From Bacillus sp. AFS088145 (lineage in GTDB: Bacteria; Bacillota; Bacilli; Bacillales; Bacillaceae_G): a stretch of 64,000 bases of DNA. Below are positions 27,799 to 37,166 of the stretch, piece after piece. The notes beneath the pieces were generated by a model, which did no database searches, was not told where the DNA came from, and saw only the letters and a list, made by a program, of their open reading frames with translations. Position 1 is the stretch's first letter. Each line of letters opens with the position of its first letter. The stretch covers positions 202,494 to 266,493 of the forward strand of contig NZ_NUUX01000015.1 of NCBI RefSeq assembly GCF_002564465.1, written 5' to 3'. A program made the translations under genes and the position numbers.

Positions 27799-28884
27799 TT
27801 ATAGATTTAGAACTATCTCTGTTAATTTATTGCTCTCTTTTTTATGAGTTTGAATTTCAATTGGATTGATTTTCTCATATTTCTGAACTGTCATAATCTG
27901 AATCATATGATCTCCTAAGGCCTTATAATCCAGATATTCAAAAAACAATGCATTATTATAATTATCTAATATTTCTCTAGCAAACGGGGAATCACTGGCC
28001 ACAATAAAACTCCCACTTAATCTTGCTTCCAATAATGGTAGGCCAAAGGACTCTATAAATGATGGAAATAGTAATACTGACTGTTGATAGTTTTTAAATA
28101 CTTTTTCTCTTGGGATACTGCCATCAAATCCGATTTTAAGATTATGTTCCATGACATATTTGTACATCATTTCTGTATGCTTATTCTCATCTGGACGAAT
28201 TGTGAATGTTACCTTATAATCGGTAACTCCCTTTTCCTGTATATATTTGCATGCCTTCAATACAGTAAGATGATTCTTATATGTATAAGAAGCTGCAGGA
28301 TAGAAAAAATTAATTCTATTTTCCTTATCATCACTAAATTTGCCTATATTATTTGTACTTATATCTGGTGGCAACAAAATTATCTTGTCATCTTTAACCT
28401 TCGCTTTTTCAATTAAAGCATCCTTCATCCACTGTGTCTGTACAATTGTTTTATCAACTTTTCTAAGAGAAGCAAAAATCATTTTTTTAAGTACATTTTG
28501 GTGTAACCATAGTATCTTACCATCACGCCTCAAGTTAAACTTGTGATCGGTAAGTACAGATGGTAAATGTAAATACACACATTGTGGCTTTTTATAAAAA
28601 GAGATACCTTTGTTTTGGAGAGAAAAAACTTTATCTGGTTTATATCTCTTTAAAATTTTCCTAGTGACAACATAATCAAAATATAATCTATGAAACCAAC
28701 TTTTTTTTACCCATGGATAACGTAAAGTAATAATATTTTCTTGCTCCTTATATTCAGGCTTACTAACTGCAAAAATCCATTTAATACTTTTATCTTCATA
28801 CTCACTAATCTGCTTATACAAATCATTTAAAATTTCTAATGCGCCTGACTCACTAGCATGTACATCATAAATCAATATTTTCAT
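27799..28884 (-). CDS. GT4 family glycosyltransferase
   Basis: 361 residues of GT-B fold. The N-terminal domain begins KILIYDVHASESGALEILND. The C-terminal domain holds NFFYPAASYTYKNHLTVLKA, the donor-site LKIGFDGSIPREKVF and SFIESFGLPLLEARLSGSFIVASDSPFAREIL, with the family E-x7-E pair. The sequence resembles mannosyl- or rhamnosyltransferases of capsule loci, but the donor cannot be assigned. GGAGG precedes the ATG. It lies upstream of wzy in the AT-rich cassette. Confidence 0.9.
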   Translation of the reverse strand: MKILIYDVHASESGALEILNDLYKQISEYEDKSIKWIFAVSKPEYKEQENIITLRYPWVKKSWFHRLYFDYVVTRKILKRYKPDKVFSLQNKGISFYKKPQCVYLHLPSVLTDHKFNLRRDGKILWLHQNVLKKMIFASLRKVDKTIVQTQWMKDALIEKAKVKDDKIILLPPDISTNNIGKFSDDKENRINFFYPAASYTYKNHLTVLKACKYIQEKGVTDYKVTFTIRPDENKHTEMMYKYVMEHNLKIGFDGSIPREKVFKNYQQSVLLFPSFIESFGLPLLEARLSGSFIVASDSPFAREILDNYNNALFFEYLDYKALGDHMIQIMTVQKYEKINPIEIQTHKKESNKLTEIVLNL

Positions 28885-28967
28885 TCTACTTCCTCCATGT
28901 TTGGATGCTTCCAGAGTTGTGAAAAGAATTTAAAGAAGTAAGTGGGGAATTTTACTAACACTAGATA

Positions 28968-30233
28968 TCAAGTAGACTTAATTTCCTCAATATACTTTTG
29001 TATTGAAACATCCTTTGTAAGATTTCTCTCTAAATAAGAACGGCCACGTCTACCCATTTCATTTAATTTGGAAGTTCCTTTATCCTTCAGTACTCTATCA
29101 ATTATAGTTTCTATTTCTTTGTAGTTACCCGGATCAGCGATATATCCGCATTGGGTTTCTTCAATAATTAACCTTGCTTCTGCGCCGGGCTCTAATACCG
29201 CAAGTACTGGTCGCTGAGCACCACAAATCCCATACAATTTAGAAGGGACTGAAACACCCTTAATTCCCTTTGCAGACACACACCAATGGACATCACCTGC
29301 ATTCAGGCTATAAACTAAATCTGCCTTATCTTGATATGGAATAAACTTTACATTATCGAGATTATTTTTCTGTTTATAGTTTACTAGTTTATCTAAAATA
29401 GACCCCTCTCCCACAAATGCGAAAACTATATCGTCCCTATCTTTAAATCTCTTAATTACATGCATCAAGTTCTCAAGATCATAATAGAGTCCTATGTTAC
29501 CCGAATACATGATGACAAACTTATTTTCCAAACCGTATTTTTTTTTGAAAGACACTACTTTCTCATTGTCGGGTGATAGTGGGTAAATCTCATTCTCATC
29601 AATCCAGTTATTAATGAAAGCATGATTCGGCACTTTTTTACTCTTAAATCTACCTTTAAGAGTTTCCACCATATCGCGCCCAACAACAATTACCTTATCA
29701 GCACATTTACAGCTATATTTGTCAAAAAACATCATTGCATTAAGAACAATCTTATTCTTACTATAACCAACTGCCATGGTCTGTTCTGGATTAAAATCTT
29801 GAATATTGTATATATATTTAGCGCCCTTCATCCATTTGCCCCAAACGCCTAGTAACCCCCCAAGGATAGGCGGTTGAGAAATTGAATATACATAATCCAT
29901 ATTTCCGACCTTAGTTGTAGCAATCATAGCACCAAAGAAGTATGCTAGTATATTTTTGATTCTGCTAATCTTGTTATTTTTGGAAAATTCTGGCACACGA
30001 ATTCGGATAATCTTTACACCATTGATCTCTTCCTTGTAAAACATCTTTGTTCGATACTCACCTGCGACCTTTCCAGTATAGGAAGGAACAACACAAATTA
30101 TTGTTATATCAAATGCATCTAGCATCCCCTCAGCAAGTTCTTTCAGAATCTGACCAGTTGAAGCTACATCAGGGGTATAGTAATGCGCATATATTAATAG
30201 CTTTTTCTTTGCTTTATTCAACTTTTTTATCAT
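28968..30233 (-). CDS. GT4 family glycosyltransferase (WcaI/WbuB-like)
   Basis: A GT-B enzyme with LLIYAHYYTPDVASTGQILKEL near the N-terminus, then IRIRVPEFSKNNKISRIKNI, YIYNIQDFNPEQTMAVG, FVIMYSGNIGLYYDLENLM and SVPSKLYGICGAQRPVLAVL. This pattern is seen in WcaI/WbuB-type fucosyl- or N-acetylfucosaminyl-transferases. The open frame reaches 30335, but that extension runs through the gmd terminator hairpin. The ATG at 30233, preceded by GGGAAGAG, gives a normal N-terminus (421 residues). Proximity to gmd and fcl makes GDP-fucose a candidate donor, as inference only. Confidence 0.88.
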   Translation of the reverse strand: MIKKLNKAKKKLLIYAHYYTPDVASTGQILKELAEGMLDAFDITIICVVPSYTGKVAGEYRTKMFYKEEINGVKIIRIRVPEFSKNNKISRIKNILAYFFGAMIATTKVGNMDYVYSISQPPILGGLLGVWGKWMKGAKYIYNIQDFNPEQTMAVGYSKNKIVLNAMMFFDKYSCKCADKVIVVGRDMVETLKGRFKSKKVPNHAFINNWIDENEIYPLSPDNEKVVSFKKKYGLENKFVIMYSGNIGLYYDLENLMHVIKRFKDRDDIVFAFVGEGSILDKLVNYKQKNNLDNVKFIPYQDKADLVYSLNAGDVHWCVSAKGIKGVSVPSKLYGICGAQRPVLAVLEPGAEARLIIEETQCGYIADPGNYKEIETIIDRVLKDKGTSKLNEMGRRGRSYLERNLTKDVSIQKYIEEIKST

Positions 30234-30297
30234 GTAATATCTCTTCCCTATCCATATCCTCGTTAGATTTACAATCCAATGCTTCCTTACAAAATAA

Positions 30298-30325
30298 AAA
30301 AGGAAACAAAATTTTGTTTCCTTTT
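30298..30325 (-). terminator. Strong terminator directly after gmd, inside the polysaccharide gene series
   Basis: A perfect 14-bp inverted repeat AAAAGGAAACAAAA with its complement, starting 6 bases beyond the gmd stop, is followed on the minus strand by TTATTTTG. Downstream genes on the same strand start only 65 bases later, so expression of the cassette needs read-through, antitermination or a promoter in that short gap. Confidence 0.85.
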
Positions 30326-30331
30326 GAAGCA

Positions 30332-31417
30332 TCAATCAAACATTTTCTTAATTCGATCTTCTTTTTCAACTTTTTTCATATCATGTGTAACCATAATCTC
30401 TACTAACTGTTCAAATGAAGTTTTAGTAGGGTTCCAACCTAACAATGTTCTAGCTTTTGTAGGATCACCTAACAATTGTTCAACCTCTGCTGGACGGAAG
30501 AATTTTGGATCAACTTCTACTATTACATTTCCAGTTGCTTTGTTAATTCCTTTTTCATTAATTCCTTCACCTTGCCATTCAACTTCGATTCCTGCATGTT
30601 TAAATGCTAATGTCGCAAATTCACGTACCGTGTGCATTTCACCAGTTGCGATAACAAAATCTTCAGGTTTGTCATGTTGAAGAATTAACCACATACATTC
30701 CACATAGTCTTTTGCATAACCCCAATCTCGTAAAGAATCTAAGTTTCCAAGCATTAATTTATCTTGTTTCCCTTGAGCAATACGCGCCGCAGCAAGTGAA
30801 ATTTTGCGAGTTACGAAAGTTTCACCGCGACGTTCTGATTCATGGTTAAATAAAATTCCGTTAACTGCAAACATATTGTAAGATTCACGATAGTTCTTAG
30901 TAATCCAGAAACCATAAATTTTAGCTACTCCATAAGGAGAACGTGGATAAAACGGTGTTGTTTCCTTTTGAGGAACTTCCTGTACTTTCCCGTATAATTC
31001 AGAAGTAGAAGCTTGGTAGATTCTAGTAGTCTCAGTTAAACCTAACATACGAACGGCTTCCAAAATACGTAATGTTCCAACTGCGTCAACGTCTGCAGTG
31101 TACTCTGGTACATCAAAAGAAACACGGACATGTGATTGTGCAGCTAAATTATAAATTTCATCAGGACGAATTTCGCTAATTAAACGAATAACATTTGAAG
31201 TATCTGTTACGTCTCCATAATGTAAGTTAAAGTTTTCGTGAGCCATAAACGCATAGTTCTCATCATTAAATAAATCTTCTAAACGCTCTTGGTTATAAGA
31301 CGAACTACGACGAATAATACCATGTACCTCGTATCCTTTTTCTAATAAAAATTCTGCTAAATAAGACCCATCTTGTCCTGTTACGCCTGTAATTAACGCT
31401 TTTTTCTTCATTGTCAT
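30332..31417 (-). CDS. gmd: GDP-mannose 4,6-dehydratase
   Basis: Makes GDP-4-keto-6-deoxy-mannose from GDP-mannose. 361 residues with [20 protein letters not shown], the Gmd-type [54 protein letters not shown] (catalytic Ser/Thr-Glu) and [17 protein letters not shown] with YxxxK. The frame opens at 31438 immediately after the fcl stop, but AGGAG is correctly spaced for the ATG at 31417. It is followed by a strong terminator. With fcl it forms the GDP-L-fucose branch. Confidence 0.96.
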   Translation of the reverse strand: MTMKKKALITGVTGQDGSYLAEFLLEKGYEVHGIIRRSSSYNQERLEDLFNDENYAFMAHENFNLHYGDVTDTSNVIRLISEIRPDEIYNLAAQSHVRVSFDVPEYTADVDAVGTLRILEAVRMLGLTETTRIYQASTSELYGKVQEVPQKETTPFYPRSPYGVAKIYGFWITKNYRESYNMFAVNGILFNHESERRGETFVTRKISLAAARIAQGKQDKLMLGNLDSLRDWGYAKDYVECMWLILQHDKPEDFVIATGEMHTVREFATLAFKHAGIEVEWQGEGINEKGINKATGNVIVEVDPKFFRPAEVEQLLGDPTKARTLLGWNPTKTSFEQLVEIMVTHDMKKVEKEDRIKKMFD

Positions 31418-31438
31418 TTCTTTGTTCTCCTTGTACAT

Positions 31439-32377
31439 TTACTTCGCTAATTGAAATTGTGCTAAAAATGCTTTGTATGCTTTCACTAATCCTTCATCTA
31501 AAGAGGTTTTTGCCGTCCAACCTAAAGAATTAATTTTTGTTGTATCTACTAATTTACGTGGTGTGCCATCCGGTTTTGTTGTATCAAATACAATTTCTCC
31601 TTCAAAGCCAACTACATTTTTGATTTTCACTGCTAAATCTCCAATGGATATATCTTTCCCTACCCCAACGTTTACAATTTCATTTCCTTCATAATTATTC
31701 ATTAAGAAAATACAAGCATCTGCTAAATCATCTGAGAATAAGAATTCACGTAATGGCGTTCCTGTTCCCCAAACAGTTACACTTGGATCATTATTTTCTT
31801 TCGCTTCGTGGAATTTGCGTAATAATGCCGGTAGTACGTGTGAAGTATGTAAATCAAAGTTATCATTAGGTCCGTACATATTTGTTGGCATTGCAGAAAT
31901 ATACTTTGTCCCATATTGACGATTATATGATTCACACATTTTAATCCCTGCAATTTTTGCAACTGCATAGGCGTCATTTGTCGGTTCTAACTCCCCAGTT
32001 AATAAGTACTCTTCCTTCAATGGCTGAGGTGCCATTTTTGGATATATACATGTACTTCCTAAGAATAATAGTTTTTTAACATCGTTTTTAAATGAGGCAT
32101 CTATTACGCTAGTTTGTATTAAAATATTGTCACGAATAAAATCGGCTGGATATTCATTGTTTGCAACAATCCCTCCAACTTTAGCTGCCGCTAGAAAAAC
32201 ATATTCTATTTTTTCCTCAGCAAAAAATTCTTCAACCGCTTTAAAGTCACGTAAATCTAGTTCTCTACTAGTACGATAAACTAAATTAGTATAGCCTTCT
32301 TCTTGTAATTTACGTAAAATTGCTGAACCTACCAAACCACGATGGCCAGCGACATATATTTTTGAATCCTTTTTCAC
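31439..32377 (-). CDS. fcl: GDP-L-fucose synthase
   Basis: Epimerises and reduces the Gmd product to GDP-L-fucose using NADPH. The sequence shows [51 protein letters not shown] and [20 protein letters not shown] (YxxxK). The frame is open to 32416, overlapping the previous gene. A GTG at 32377, 8 bases after GAGGAG, gives 312 residues and removes the overlap, so it is preferred. Confidence 0.95.
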   Translation of the reverse strand: MKKDSKIYVAGHRGLVGSAILRKLQEEGYTNLVYRTSRELDLRDFKAVEEFFAEEKIEYVFLAAAKVGGIVANNEYPADFIRDNILIQTSVIDASFKNDVKKLLFLGSTCIYPKMAPQPLKEEYLLTGELEPTNDAYAVAKIAGIKMCESYNRQYGTKYISAMPTNMYGPNDNFDLHTSHVLPALLRKFHEAKENNDPSVTVWGTGTPLREFLFSDDLADACIFLMNNYEGNEIVNVGVGKDISIGDLAVKIKNVVGFEGEIVFDTTKPDGTPRKLVDTTKINSLGWTAKTSLDEGLVKAYKAFLAQFQLAK

Positions 32378-32393
32378 TTTTCTTCTCTCCTCA

Positions 32394-33083
32394 TTAAAAC
32401 GCGTCGTTTGAACCAAATAACACTCTAATCGTTTTTAAGATAATCTTAATGTCATAAATAATTGAACGATTATTTATGTATGTTAGATCTAGTTGTACCA
32501 TTTCATCAAAACCTACGCTATTACGGGCACTTGCTTGCCATAGTCCAGTACAACCAGGTGTAACTAGTAATCTCTGTTTATCATAATCTGTATATTCATC
32601 AACTTCTCGAGGAAGTGGTGGTCTTGGACCAACAAGTGACATATCACCTAATAAAACATTTATGAATTGTGGTAACTCGTCAATTGATGTTTTTCGAATA
32701 AACTTTCCTATCCTAGTAATCCTAGGATCATCCTTCATTTTAAACATCGCGCCAGAAACTTCATTATATTTTAGCAGTTCTTTCAATCGTTCTTCTGCAT
32801 CCGTCACCATGGAACGAAACTTGTACATTTTAAATTCTTTTCCATTTTTACCGACTCGAGTTTGATAAAAGAAAACCGGGCCTTTTGGATCTTCTAACTT
32901 AATAAAAATTGCTACTAAAATAAAAACTGGTAATAATAATAGAAGACCAAAAATTGCTCCGACTAAATCCATTAATCGCTTTGTTAACGAATAGATTCTT
33001 CTTTTTTCAACTGTTTCTTTCGATAAGAGTGGTTGAGAAGCATATTCTGATTGTTCCAATCTCATTGCTTTCAATATGATCAT
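32394..33083 (-). CDS. Initiating undecaprenyl-phosphate sugar-1-phosphate transferase
   Basis: Starts the repeat unit by moving a sugar-1-phosphate from a UDP-sugar to undecaprenyl phosphate. 229 residues: one re-entrant or membrane helix (about 36-58), then [21 protein letters not shown], the catalytic [23 protein letters not shown] and [14 protein letters not shown]. It is the short form (PglC/TuaA/WcaJ C-terminal domain type) without the extra N-terminal four-helix region. Placed between galU and fcl, it may use UDP-glucose or UDP-galactose. The exact start is uncertain: ATG at 33083 or the nearby TTG or ATG. Confidence 0.93.
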   Translation of the reverse strand: MIILKAMRLEQSEYASQPLLSKETVEKRRIYSLTKRLMDLVGAIFGLLLLLPVFILVAIFIKLEDPKGPVFFYQTRVGKNGKEFKMYKFRSMVTDAEERLKELLKYNEVSGAMFKMKDDPRITRIGKFIRKTSIDELPQFINVLLGDMSLVGPRPPLPREVDEYTDYDKQRLLVTPGCTGLWQASARNSVGFDEMVQLDLTYINNRSIIYDIKIILKTIRVLFGSNDAF

Positions 33084-33089
33084 CCATCC

Positions 33090-33965
33090 TTATTTAATAT
33101 TTACTGTTAACATTTCATGTAAATACTTCAATAAATCATCTCTTAAATCTTCATGTTTTAATGCAAACTCAATAGTCGTTTTAATAAACCCTAATTTCTC
33201 ACCTACATCATGACGTTTCCCTTCAAAGTCATATGCAAATACACGTTGAATTGAATTTAATTTTTGAATTGCATCAGTTAACTGAATTTCGCCACCTGCA
33301 CCAATCGTTTGTTCTTCTAAGTACATAAAGATTTCCGGTGTAAAGATATAACGGCCCATGATCGCTAAGTTAGAAGGTGCTGTACCAGGTGCTGGTTTCT
33401 CAACAAAGTTTTTTACTTCATATCTTCTAGCTTCCTGCATACTTGGTTCTACAATGCCATATCGATGCGTTTCTTCTTTTGGAACAGTTTGTACCCCAAT
33501 TACAGATGAGTATGTATTGTTGTATTGTTCAATTAACTGTTTTAAGCCTGGTGTTTCCGCTTCAACAATGTCATCTCCAAGTAATACGGCAAATGGTTCG
33601 TTACCTATAAAATTACGTGCACACCAAACAGCATGACCTAATCCTTTTGGTTCTTTTTGACGAATATAATGAATGTCAATATTAGATGGTGCTTTAACTT
33701 GTTCTAATAACGCATATTTTTCTTTTTCTAATAGATTTTGTTCTAGCTCATATGAATAATCAAAATGATCTTCAATTGCGCGTTTTCCTTTACCTGTTAC
33801 AATAATGATATCTTCAATTCCTGATTCAATTGCTTCTTCAACAATGTATTGAATTGTTGGTTTGTCTACTATTGGTAGCATTTCTTTCGGCATTGCTTTT
33901 GTTGCAGGTAAGAAGCGTGTTCCTAAACCCGCAGCTGGTATTATTGCTTTTCTTACTTTCTTCAT
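33090..33965 (-). CDS. galU: UTP-glucose-1-phosphate uridylyltransferase
   Basis: Makes UDP-glucose, the precursor for Ugd and probably for the initiating transferase. 291 residues with the family signature [48 protein letters not shown] and [20 protein letters not shown]. It is equivalent to Bacillus GtaB/YtdA/YngB; which of these paralogs it is cannot be told. GGAGGG precedes the ATG. It lies 6 bases upstream of the sugar transferase gene in the same operon. Confidence 0.96.
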   Translation of the reverse strand: MKKVRKAIIPAAGLGTRFLPATKAMPKEMLPIVDKPTIQYIVEEAIESGIEDIIIVTGKGKRAIEDHFDYSYELEQNLLEKEKYALLEQVKAPSNIDIHYIRQKEPKGLGHAVWCARNFIGNEPFAVLLGDDIVEAETPGLKQLIEQYNNTYSSVIGVQTVPKEETHRYGIVEPSMQEARRYEVKNFVEKPAPGTAPSNLAIMGRYIFTPEIFMYLEEQTIGAGGEIQLTDAIQKLNSIQRVFAYDFEGKRHDVGEKLGFIKTTIEFALKHEDLRDDLLKYLHEMLTVNIK

Positions 33966-34139
33966 TTTCTAAGTCCCTCCATTGCTTACTTTCCCCAAAT
34001 TAATAAAGTTTCCACTTCTATATTCATATGAATAAATACACAAGAAGAAACTCTATCTTCTTTTAAATTAAATATAATTTAGGGCATCTAACCCTTCCTC
34101 ACACTATACCTCTGACGACTTGCGTCTAAGCAGACAAAT

Positions 34140-34304
34140 TCAAATTTGAAACTCCTTTTCTCGAATACATATAGCCTGTTTAGTTTGAGTGATCTCATGA
34201 GGTCTATTTGTATTAAGATAAATGGAAAACCAATCAATTTTATCATCTACCACAATATAGCCGAGTACCTCCATTGATATTGGTAAGGAGATATCACCTA
34301 TCAT
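34140..34304 (-). CDS. Candidate small protein of 54 residues, unrecognised
   Basis: A frame from ATG 34304 to TGA 34140 begins 3 bases after the ywqE-like stop, with AGGA 9 bases ahead inside ywqE. It encodes an acidic-then-basic peptide (MIGDISLPISMEVLGYIVVD at its start, ending TKQAICIREKEFQI). No family was recognised. Position and ribosome site suggest translational coupling with the tyrosine-phosphatase gene. It could also be chance; conservation in relatives would decide. Confidence 0.4.
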   Translation of the reverse strand: MIGDISLPISMEVLGYIVVDDKIDWFSIYLNTNRPHEITQTKQAICIREKEFQI

Positions 34305-34307
34305 TTA

Positions 34308-35081
34308 TTAAATTCCTAGTAAACGACTAAAAATATTTTGTTTTAATTTAAGAGGTTCTTCTGGATAAAGAACGTCACCATTCAAAATTGATTGAGTATT
34401 TTCTCTCAATTGGAACTCAGTTTCTATCCCAAATTTATCTCGAATGATCTCATACGCTTCAATTAACTCAAAATTCCGATTTTTCGTGTTGTGTGCATCT
34501 GATGCTATAACATGTACCCAATTTGCCTCAATACATTTAAAAGCAAACTTTTGAATTTTTTTACCGAAATTACCTGTTATTGAAGAAGCAGTTAGTTGAG
34601 TTAATATACCCTTTTGAACAAATTCAAAAAGAATATCTGGTTCGTTTATAAGAACTTTGTTTCGTTCAGGATGTACAAGAATCGGTATAATCCGATTTGC
34701 TTGCATCTCGTAAAATAACCTATTTGTAAATTGTGGTATATGGGATGAAGGAAGCTCGCATAGTAAATAGCGTCTTCCTTCATTAACTGAAACAATTCGA
34801 TTAAGCTCAAAGTCTTGAATCAATTCCCCATATAGCCTTACCTCTTGCCCAGGTAAAATCGTTAATGGTATTGCTTTTTCTTTTAATACTTTATTTAGCT
34901 GTTCTACTTTTTCTAATATCACTTTTCTGTCTGTATTGTAGCGTCCATTCTGATGATGAGGTGATGCAACAATTGTATGAATCCCATTGTCCACGGCAGC
35001 TCGAGCCATATTAATACTATCTTCCATTGTTATTGGACCGTCATCTAGGCCAGGCAAAATATGACAGTGAAGATCAATCAT
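34308..35081 (-). CDS. ywqE: CpsB/YwqE-type manganese-dependent protein-tyrosine phosphatase
   Basis: Dephosphorylates the bacterial tyrosine kinase and its substrates. It is a PHP-fold protein of 257 residues with metal-binding MIDLHCHILPGLDDGP at the N-terminus, IVASPHHQNGRY, ILVHPERN and IASDAHNTKNRNF. The ATG overlaps the kinase gene by 4 bases, giving translational coupling. Together with the next two genes it is the usual BY-kinase module that controls UDP-glucose dehydrogenase activity and capsule length in Firmicutes. Confidence 0.94.
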   Translation of the reverse strand: MIDLHCHILPGLDDGPITMEDSINMARAAVDNGIHTIVASPHHQNGRYNTDRKVILEKVEQLNKVLKEKAIPLTILPGQEVRLYGELIQDFELNRIVSVNEGRRYLLCELPSSHIPQFTNRLFYEMQANRIIPILVHPERNKVLINEPDILFEFVQKGILTQLTASSITGNFGKKIQKFAFKCIEANWVHVIASDAHNTKNRNFELIEAYEIIRDKFGIETEFQLRENTQSILNGDVLYPEEPLKLKQNIFSRLLGI

Positions 35082-35773
35082 TTTTCGCTACCATAATAAT
35101 CGTAATAACCGTCTTTATCCTGTTCCGCTCGATTTAATACCACACCTAGGATATTTGCGTTTACTAGTGTTAATAACTCTTTTGCTTTTTTAATTTTTTC
35201 TTTTGCCGTGTATCCTCTACGAACAACTAAAATCGTTCCATCGCAAACTTGTGAAATGATTTGAGCATCTGTAACTGCTAACAATGGAGGAGCATCAAAA
35301 AGAATCACATCATATTGTTCATACATTTGTGCAATCAAGTTCTTCATCTTTCCTGAAGATAATAGTTCAGATGGATTTGGCGGTATTGGTCCTGAAGTTA
35401 GAATTGATAGATTGCTAATATCAGTTTTTTGTATGACTTCCTTTAAGGACTTATCATGCGCAATAGCAGTTGTTAATCCTTTAAAATTCTCTAACTTAAA
35501 ATCAGAATGCAATTGAGGTTTACGTAAGTCTGCATCTACTAAAAGGACTTTCTTTTCTTGCTGAGCATATGTAACAGCAAGATTTGCAATTGTCGTAGTT
35601 TTACCTTCAGATGGTTCAGAAGATGTCACTAAAATTGATTTTATTTTTTTATCGATTGAAGAAAATTGAATGTTTGTACGAACTGTTCGATATTGCTCTG
35701 CAAATGGTGATTTAGGGTTTGTTAAAGTAATAAGAAATCTTTTTAATTTTTCTTTAGTCGCTTTTTTAACCAT
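35078..35773 (-). CDS. ywqD: CpsD/YwqD-type bacterial tyrosine kinase
   Basis: Cytoplasmic BY-kinase of 231 residues. N-terminal PFAEQYRTVRTNIQF, Walker A SSEPSEGKTTTIANLA, Walker A' VLLVDADLRKPQLH, Walker B VILFDAPPLLAVTDAQ, and a C-terminal tyrosine cluster (DGYYDYYGSEK) that is autophosphorylated. The open frame begins with GTG at 35782, but AAAGGG is spaced for the ATG at 35773, which starts just past the ywqC stop. It works with the membrane adaptor encoded by the gene before it. Confidence 0.94.
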   Translation of the reverse strand: MVKKATKEKLKRFLITLTNPKSPFAEQYRTVRTNIQFSSIDKKIKSILVTSSEPSEGKTTTIANLAVTYAQQEKKVLLVDADLRKPQLHSDFKLENFKGLTTAIAHDKSLKEVIQKTDISNLSILTSGPIPPNPSELLSSGKMKNLIAQMYEQYDVILFDAPPLLAVTDAQIISQVCDGTILVVRRGYTAKEKIKKAKELLTLVNANILGVVLNRAEQDKDGYYDYYGSEK

Positions 35774-35774
35774 T

Positions 35775-36500
35775 CTACGCACCCTTTCCCAATTTTAAAT
35801 TTATTTTAGGAGTAATTTTCCCCTTTGATACTTCGGTAATAACACCTAAAATCGGTAACTCCAATAATTCTTCAAGCTGTTTTTCAGTTTTTACTGTGTT
35901 ATCTAAATACTCAAGTAAGAAGGCAATACCAACGGAAATCATTAATCCAACAACAAATCCAATTGCAATATTTAATTTTGGATTCGGTTTAATCGGGCTT
36001 GGATCTTCACTTAATTCTGCTTTCGTTAGCACAGTTACGTTATTTATACTCATAATTGATTTAATTTTCTTCTGGAAAACATCCGCAATCGTATTCGTAA
36101 TATCTCGTGCTTGTTCGGGATTTGGATCTTGTACTGTAACAGTAAATACCTGTGAGTCTTTTTCACTTGCAACTGTAATATTTTTAGTCAATTCTGCAAC
36201 TGTATAATCTAAATTTAATTGATTAATAACTTCGTCTAAAATAGCTGGACTCTTAATAACGACATTATATGTATTGATCAATTGAACATTTGTTTGTACT
36301 TGGTTATTCTGATAAATCGAAGAATCTTTTGTTTCTTTTTGATTAACTAATAATTGTGTTGAAGATTGATAAATCGGGGTTAGAAATAAATAACTAATAA
36401 CTCCTGTAACCACTGTGGCTACAACTGTAATACTAATTATCATGATTAGACGTTTCTTAATAACGCCGAATAATTCCTGTAAACTAATCGTCTCTTCCAT
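35775..36500 (-). CDS. ywqC: Chain-length determinant / kinase adaptor (Wzz, YwqC/CapA type)
   Basis: 241-residue membrane protein with two membrane helices (about 17-40 and 172-195) around an extracytoplasmic coiled domain. Features include ISLQELFGVIKKRLIMIIS, YQSSTQLLVNQK, a proline-rich EDPSPIKPNPKLNIAIGFVV before helix 2, and a short cytoplasmic tail that activates the kinase. AAGGAGG is close to the ATG. It is the first gene of the operon that continues into ywqD and ywqE. Confidence 0.93.
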   Translation of the reverse strand: MEETISLQELFGVIKKRLIMIISITVVATVVTGVISYLFLTPIYQSSTQLLVNQKETKDSSIYQNNQVQTNVQLINTYNVVIKSPAILDEVINQLNLDYTVAELTKNITVASEKDSQVFTVTVQDPNPEQARDITNTIADVFQKKIKSIMSINNVTVLTKAELSEDPSPIKPNPKLNIAIGFVVGLMISVGIAFLLEYLDNTVKTEKQLEELLELPILGVITEVSKGKITPKINLKLGKGA

Positions 36501-36938
36501 CGCTTCCTCCTTAAATTCTATACCTTTATTATTCTATTAAAATATACCTTCAGATTCAACAGTACCTAGTATAACAATTACTTAACTAAAAGTTAAGCAA
36601 AAATTAATCTACAAATAGGGAACTTTGGTTAAATTTCCCATAAAACAAGGTATTTTGTCGGATTATATACCCATTTTATGGAAGCCCTTACAAACCTGTC
36701 TAGTTATGTTACATTCATTAATAAAAATTGTAATATTAGATATTATTCTAAAATAATATTTTCGTTGTAAATTGAATAATAATCAATGAAATGATAAAAA
36801 TAATTTTTTCCTTATTTAGTAAAAATCACTAGCACATTTTGATTATTCTGTTATATAATAAAATATAAATAAATACACTGTATTAATACAGAACGAAAGC
36901 AAATTAATCATTAATTTAAATCAAAGGGAGTGTTGTTA
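36501..36938. other. Divergent intergenic region between ywqC and the BH0509-type gene
   Basis: About 438 AT-rich bases between divergent genes. It contains the likely ywqC promoter with a palindrome at the -35 (36568-36597) and a second weaker TATAAT on the minus strand near 36662-36667. For the plus-strand gene an AAAGGGAG ribosome site lies at 36923-36930, and no promoter was clear. Confidence 0.5.
36568..36597 (-). promoter_or_regulatory. Candidate ywqC promoter with palindromic operator over the -35
   Basis: On the minus strand TTAACT (36591-36596), 17 bases, then TATACT (36568-36573) with an upstream TG giving an extended -10. The -35 lies inside the inverted repeat CTTAACT-TTT-AGTTAAG (36581-36597), placed where a repressor could block RNA polymerase. 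Confidence 0.5.
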
Positions 36939-37088
36939 ATGATGAGTAGAGAAGAGCGTAAAAACATGGTTCACTTTTTGGAATTAACAAAAGGATTTTC
37001 AACTGAAGACTTAGTTTTCATGACGGATGCTGATTTAGAGCACCTTTACGACACGGCGTATACGTATATGTTACATCACGCTGAGTAA
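36939..37088 (+). CDS. BH0509-family small protein
   Basis: 49 residues starting MMSREERKNMVHFLELTKGF and continuing STEDLVFMTDADLEHLYDTA. This matches the pattern of the small BH0509-type proteins of Bacillaceae as far as recalled: SREERKNM opening, then LxxMTDxxLExLYD. Function unknown; the sequence is acidic and helical, without signal or membrane segment. GGGAG ends 8 bases before the first ATG; the second ATG is also possible. A strong terminator follows. It was found by reading the frame directly. Confidence 0.8.
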   Translation: MMSREERKNMVHFLELTKGFSTEDLVFMTDADLEHLYDTAYTYMLHHAE

Positions 37089-37124
37089 GATCTTACAACT
37101 TTGGATTACTGCACTTATAAAATA

Positions 37125-37166
37125 AAAAGCTAGGTGAACATCCTAATTTGGATTCACCTAGCTTTT
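37125..37166 (+). terminator. Intrinsic terminator after the BH0509-type gene
   Basis: AAAAGCTAGGTGAA pairs with TTCACCTAGCTTTT, with an inner TCC/GGA pair in the loop. A T-run follows on the plus strand and A's precede it. Confidence 0.92.

Noticed and set aside
30234-30335. N-terminal extension of the GT4 gene to 30335
   Set aside because: It runs through the gmd terminator and has no ribosome site; family resemblance begins after residue 35 of that frame.
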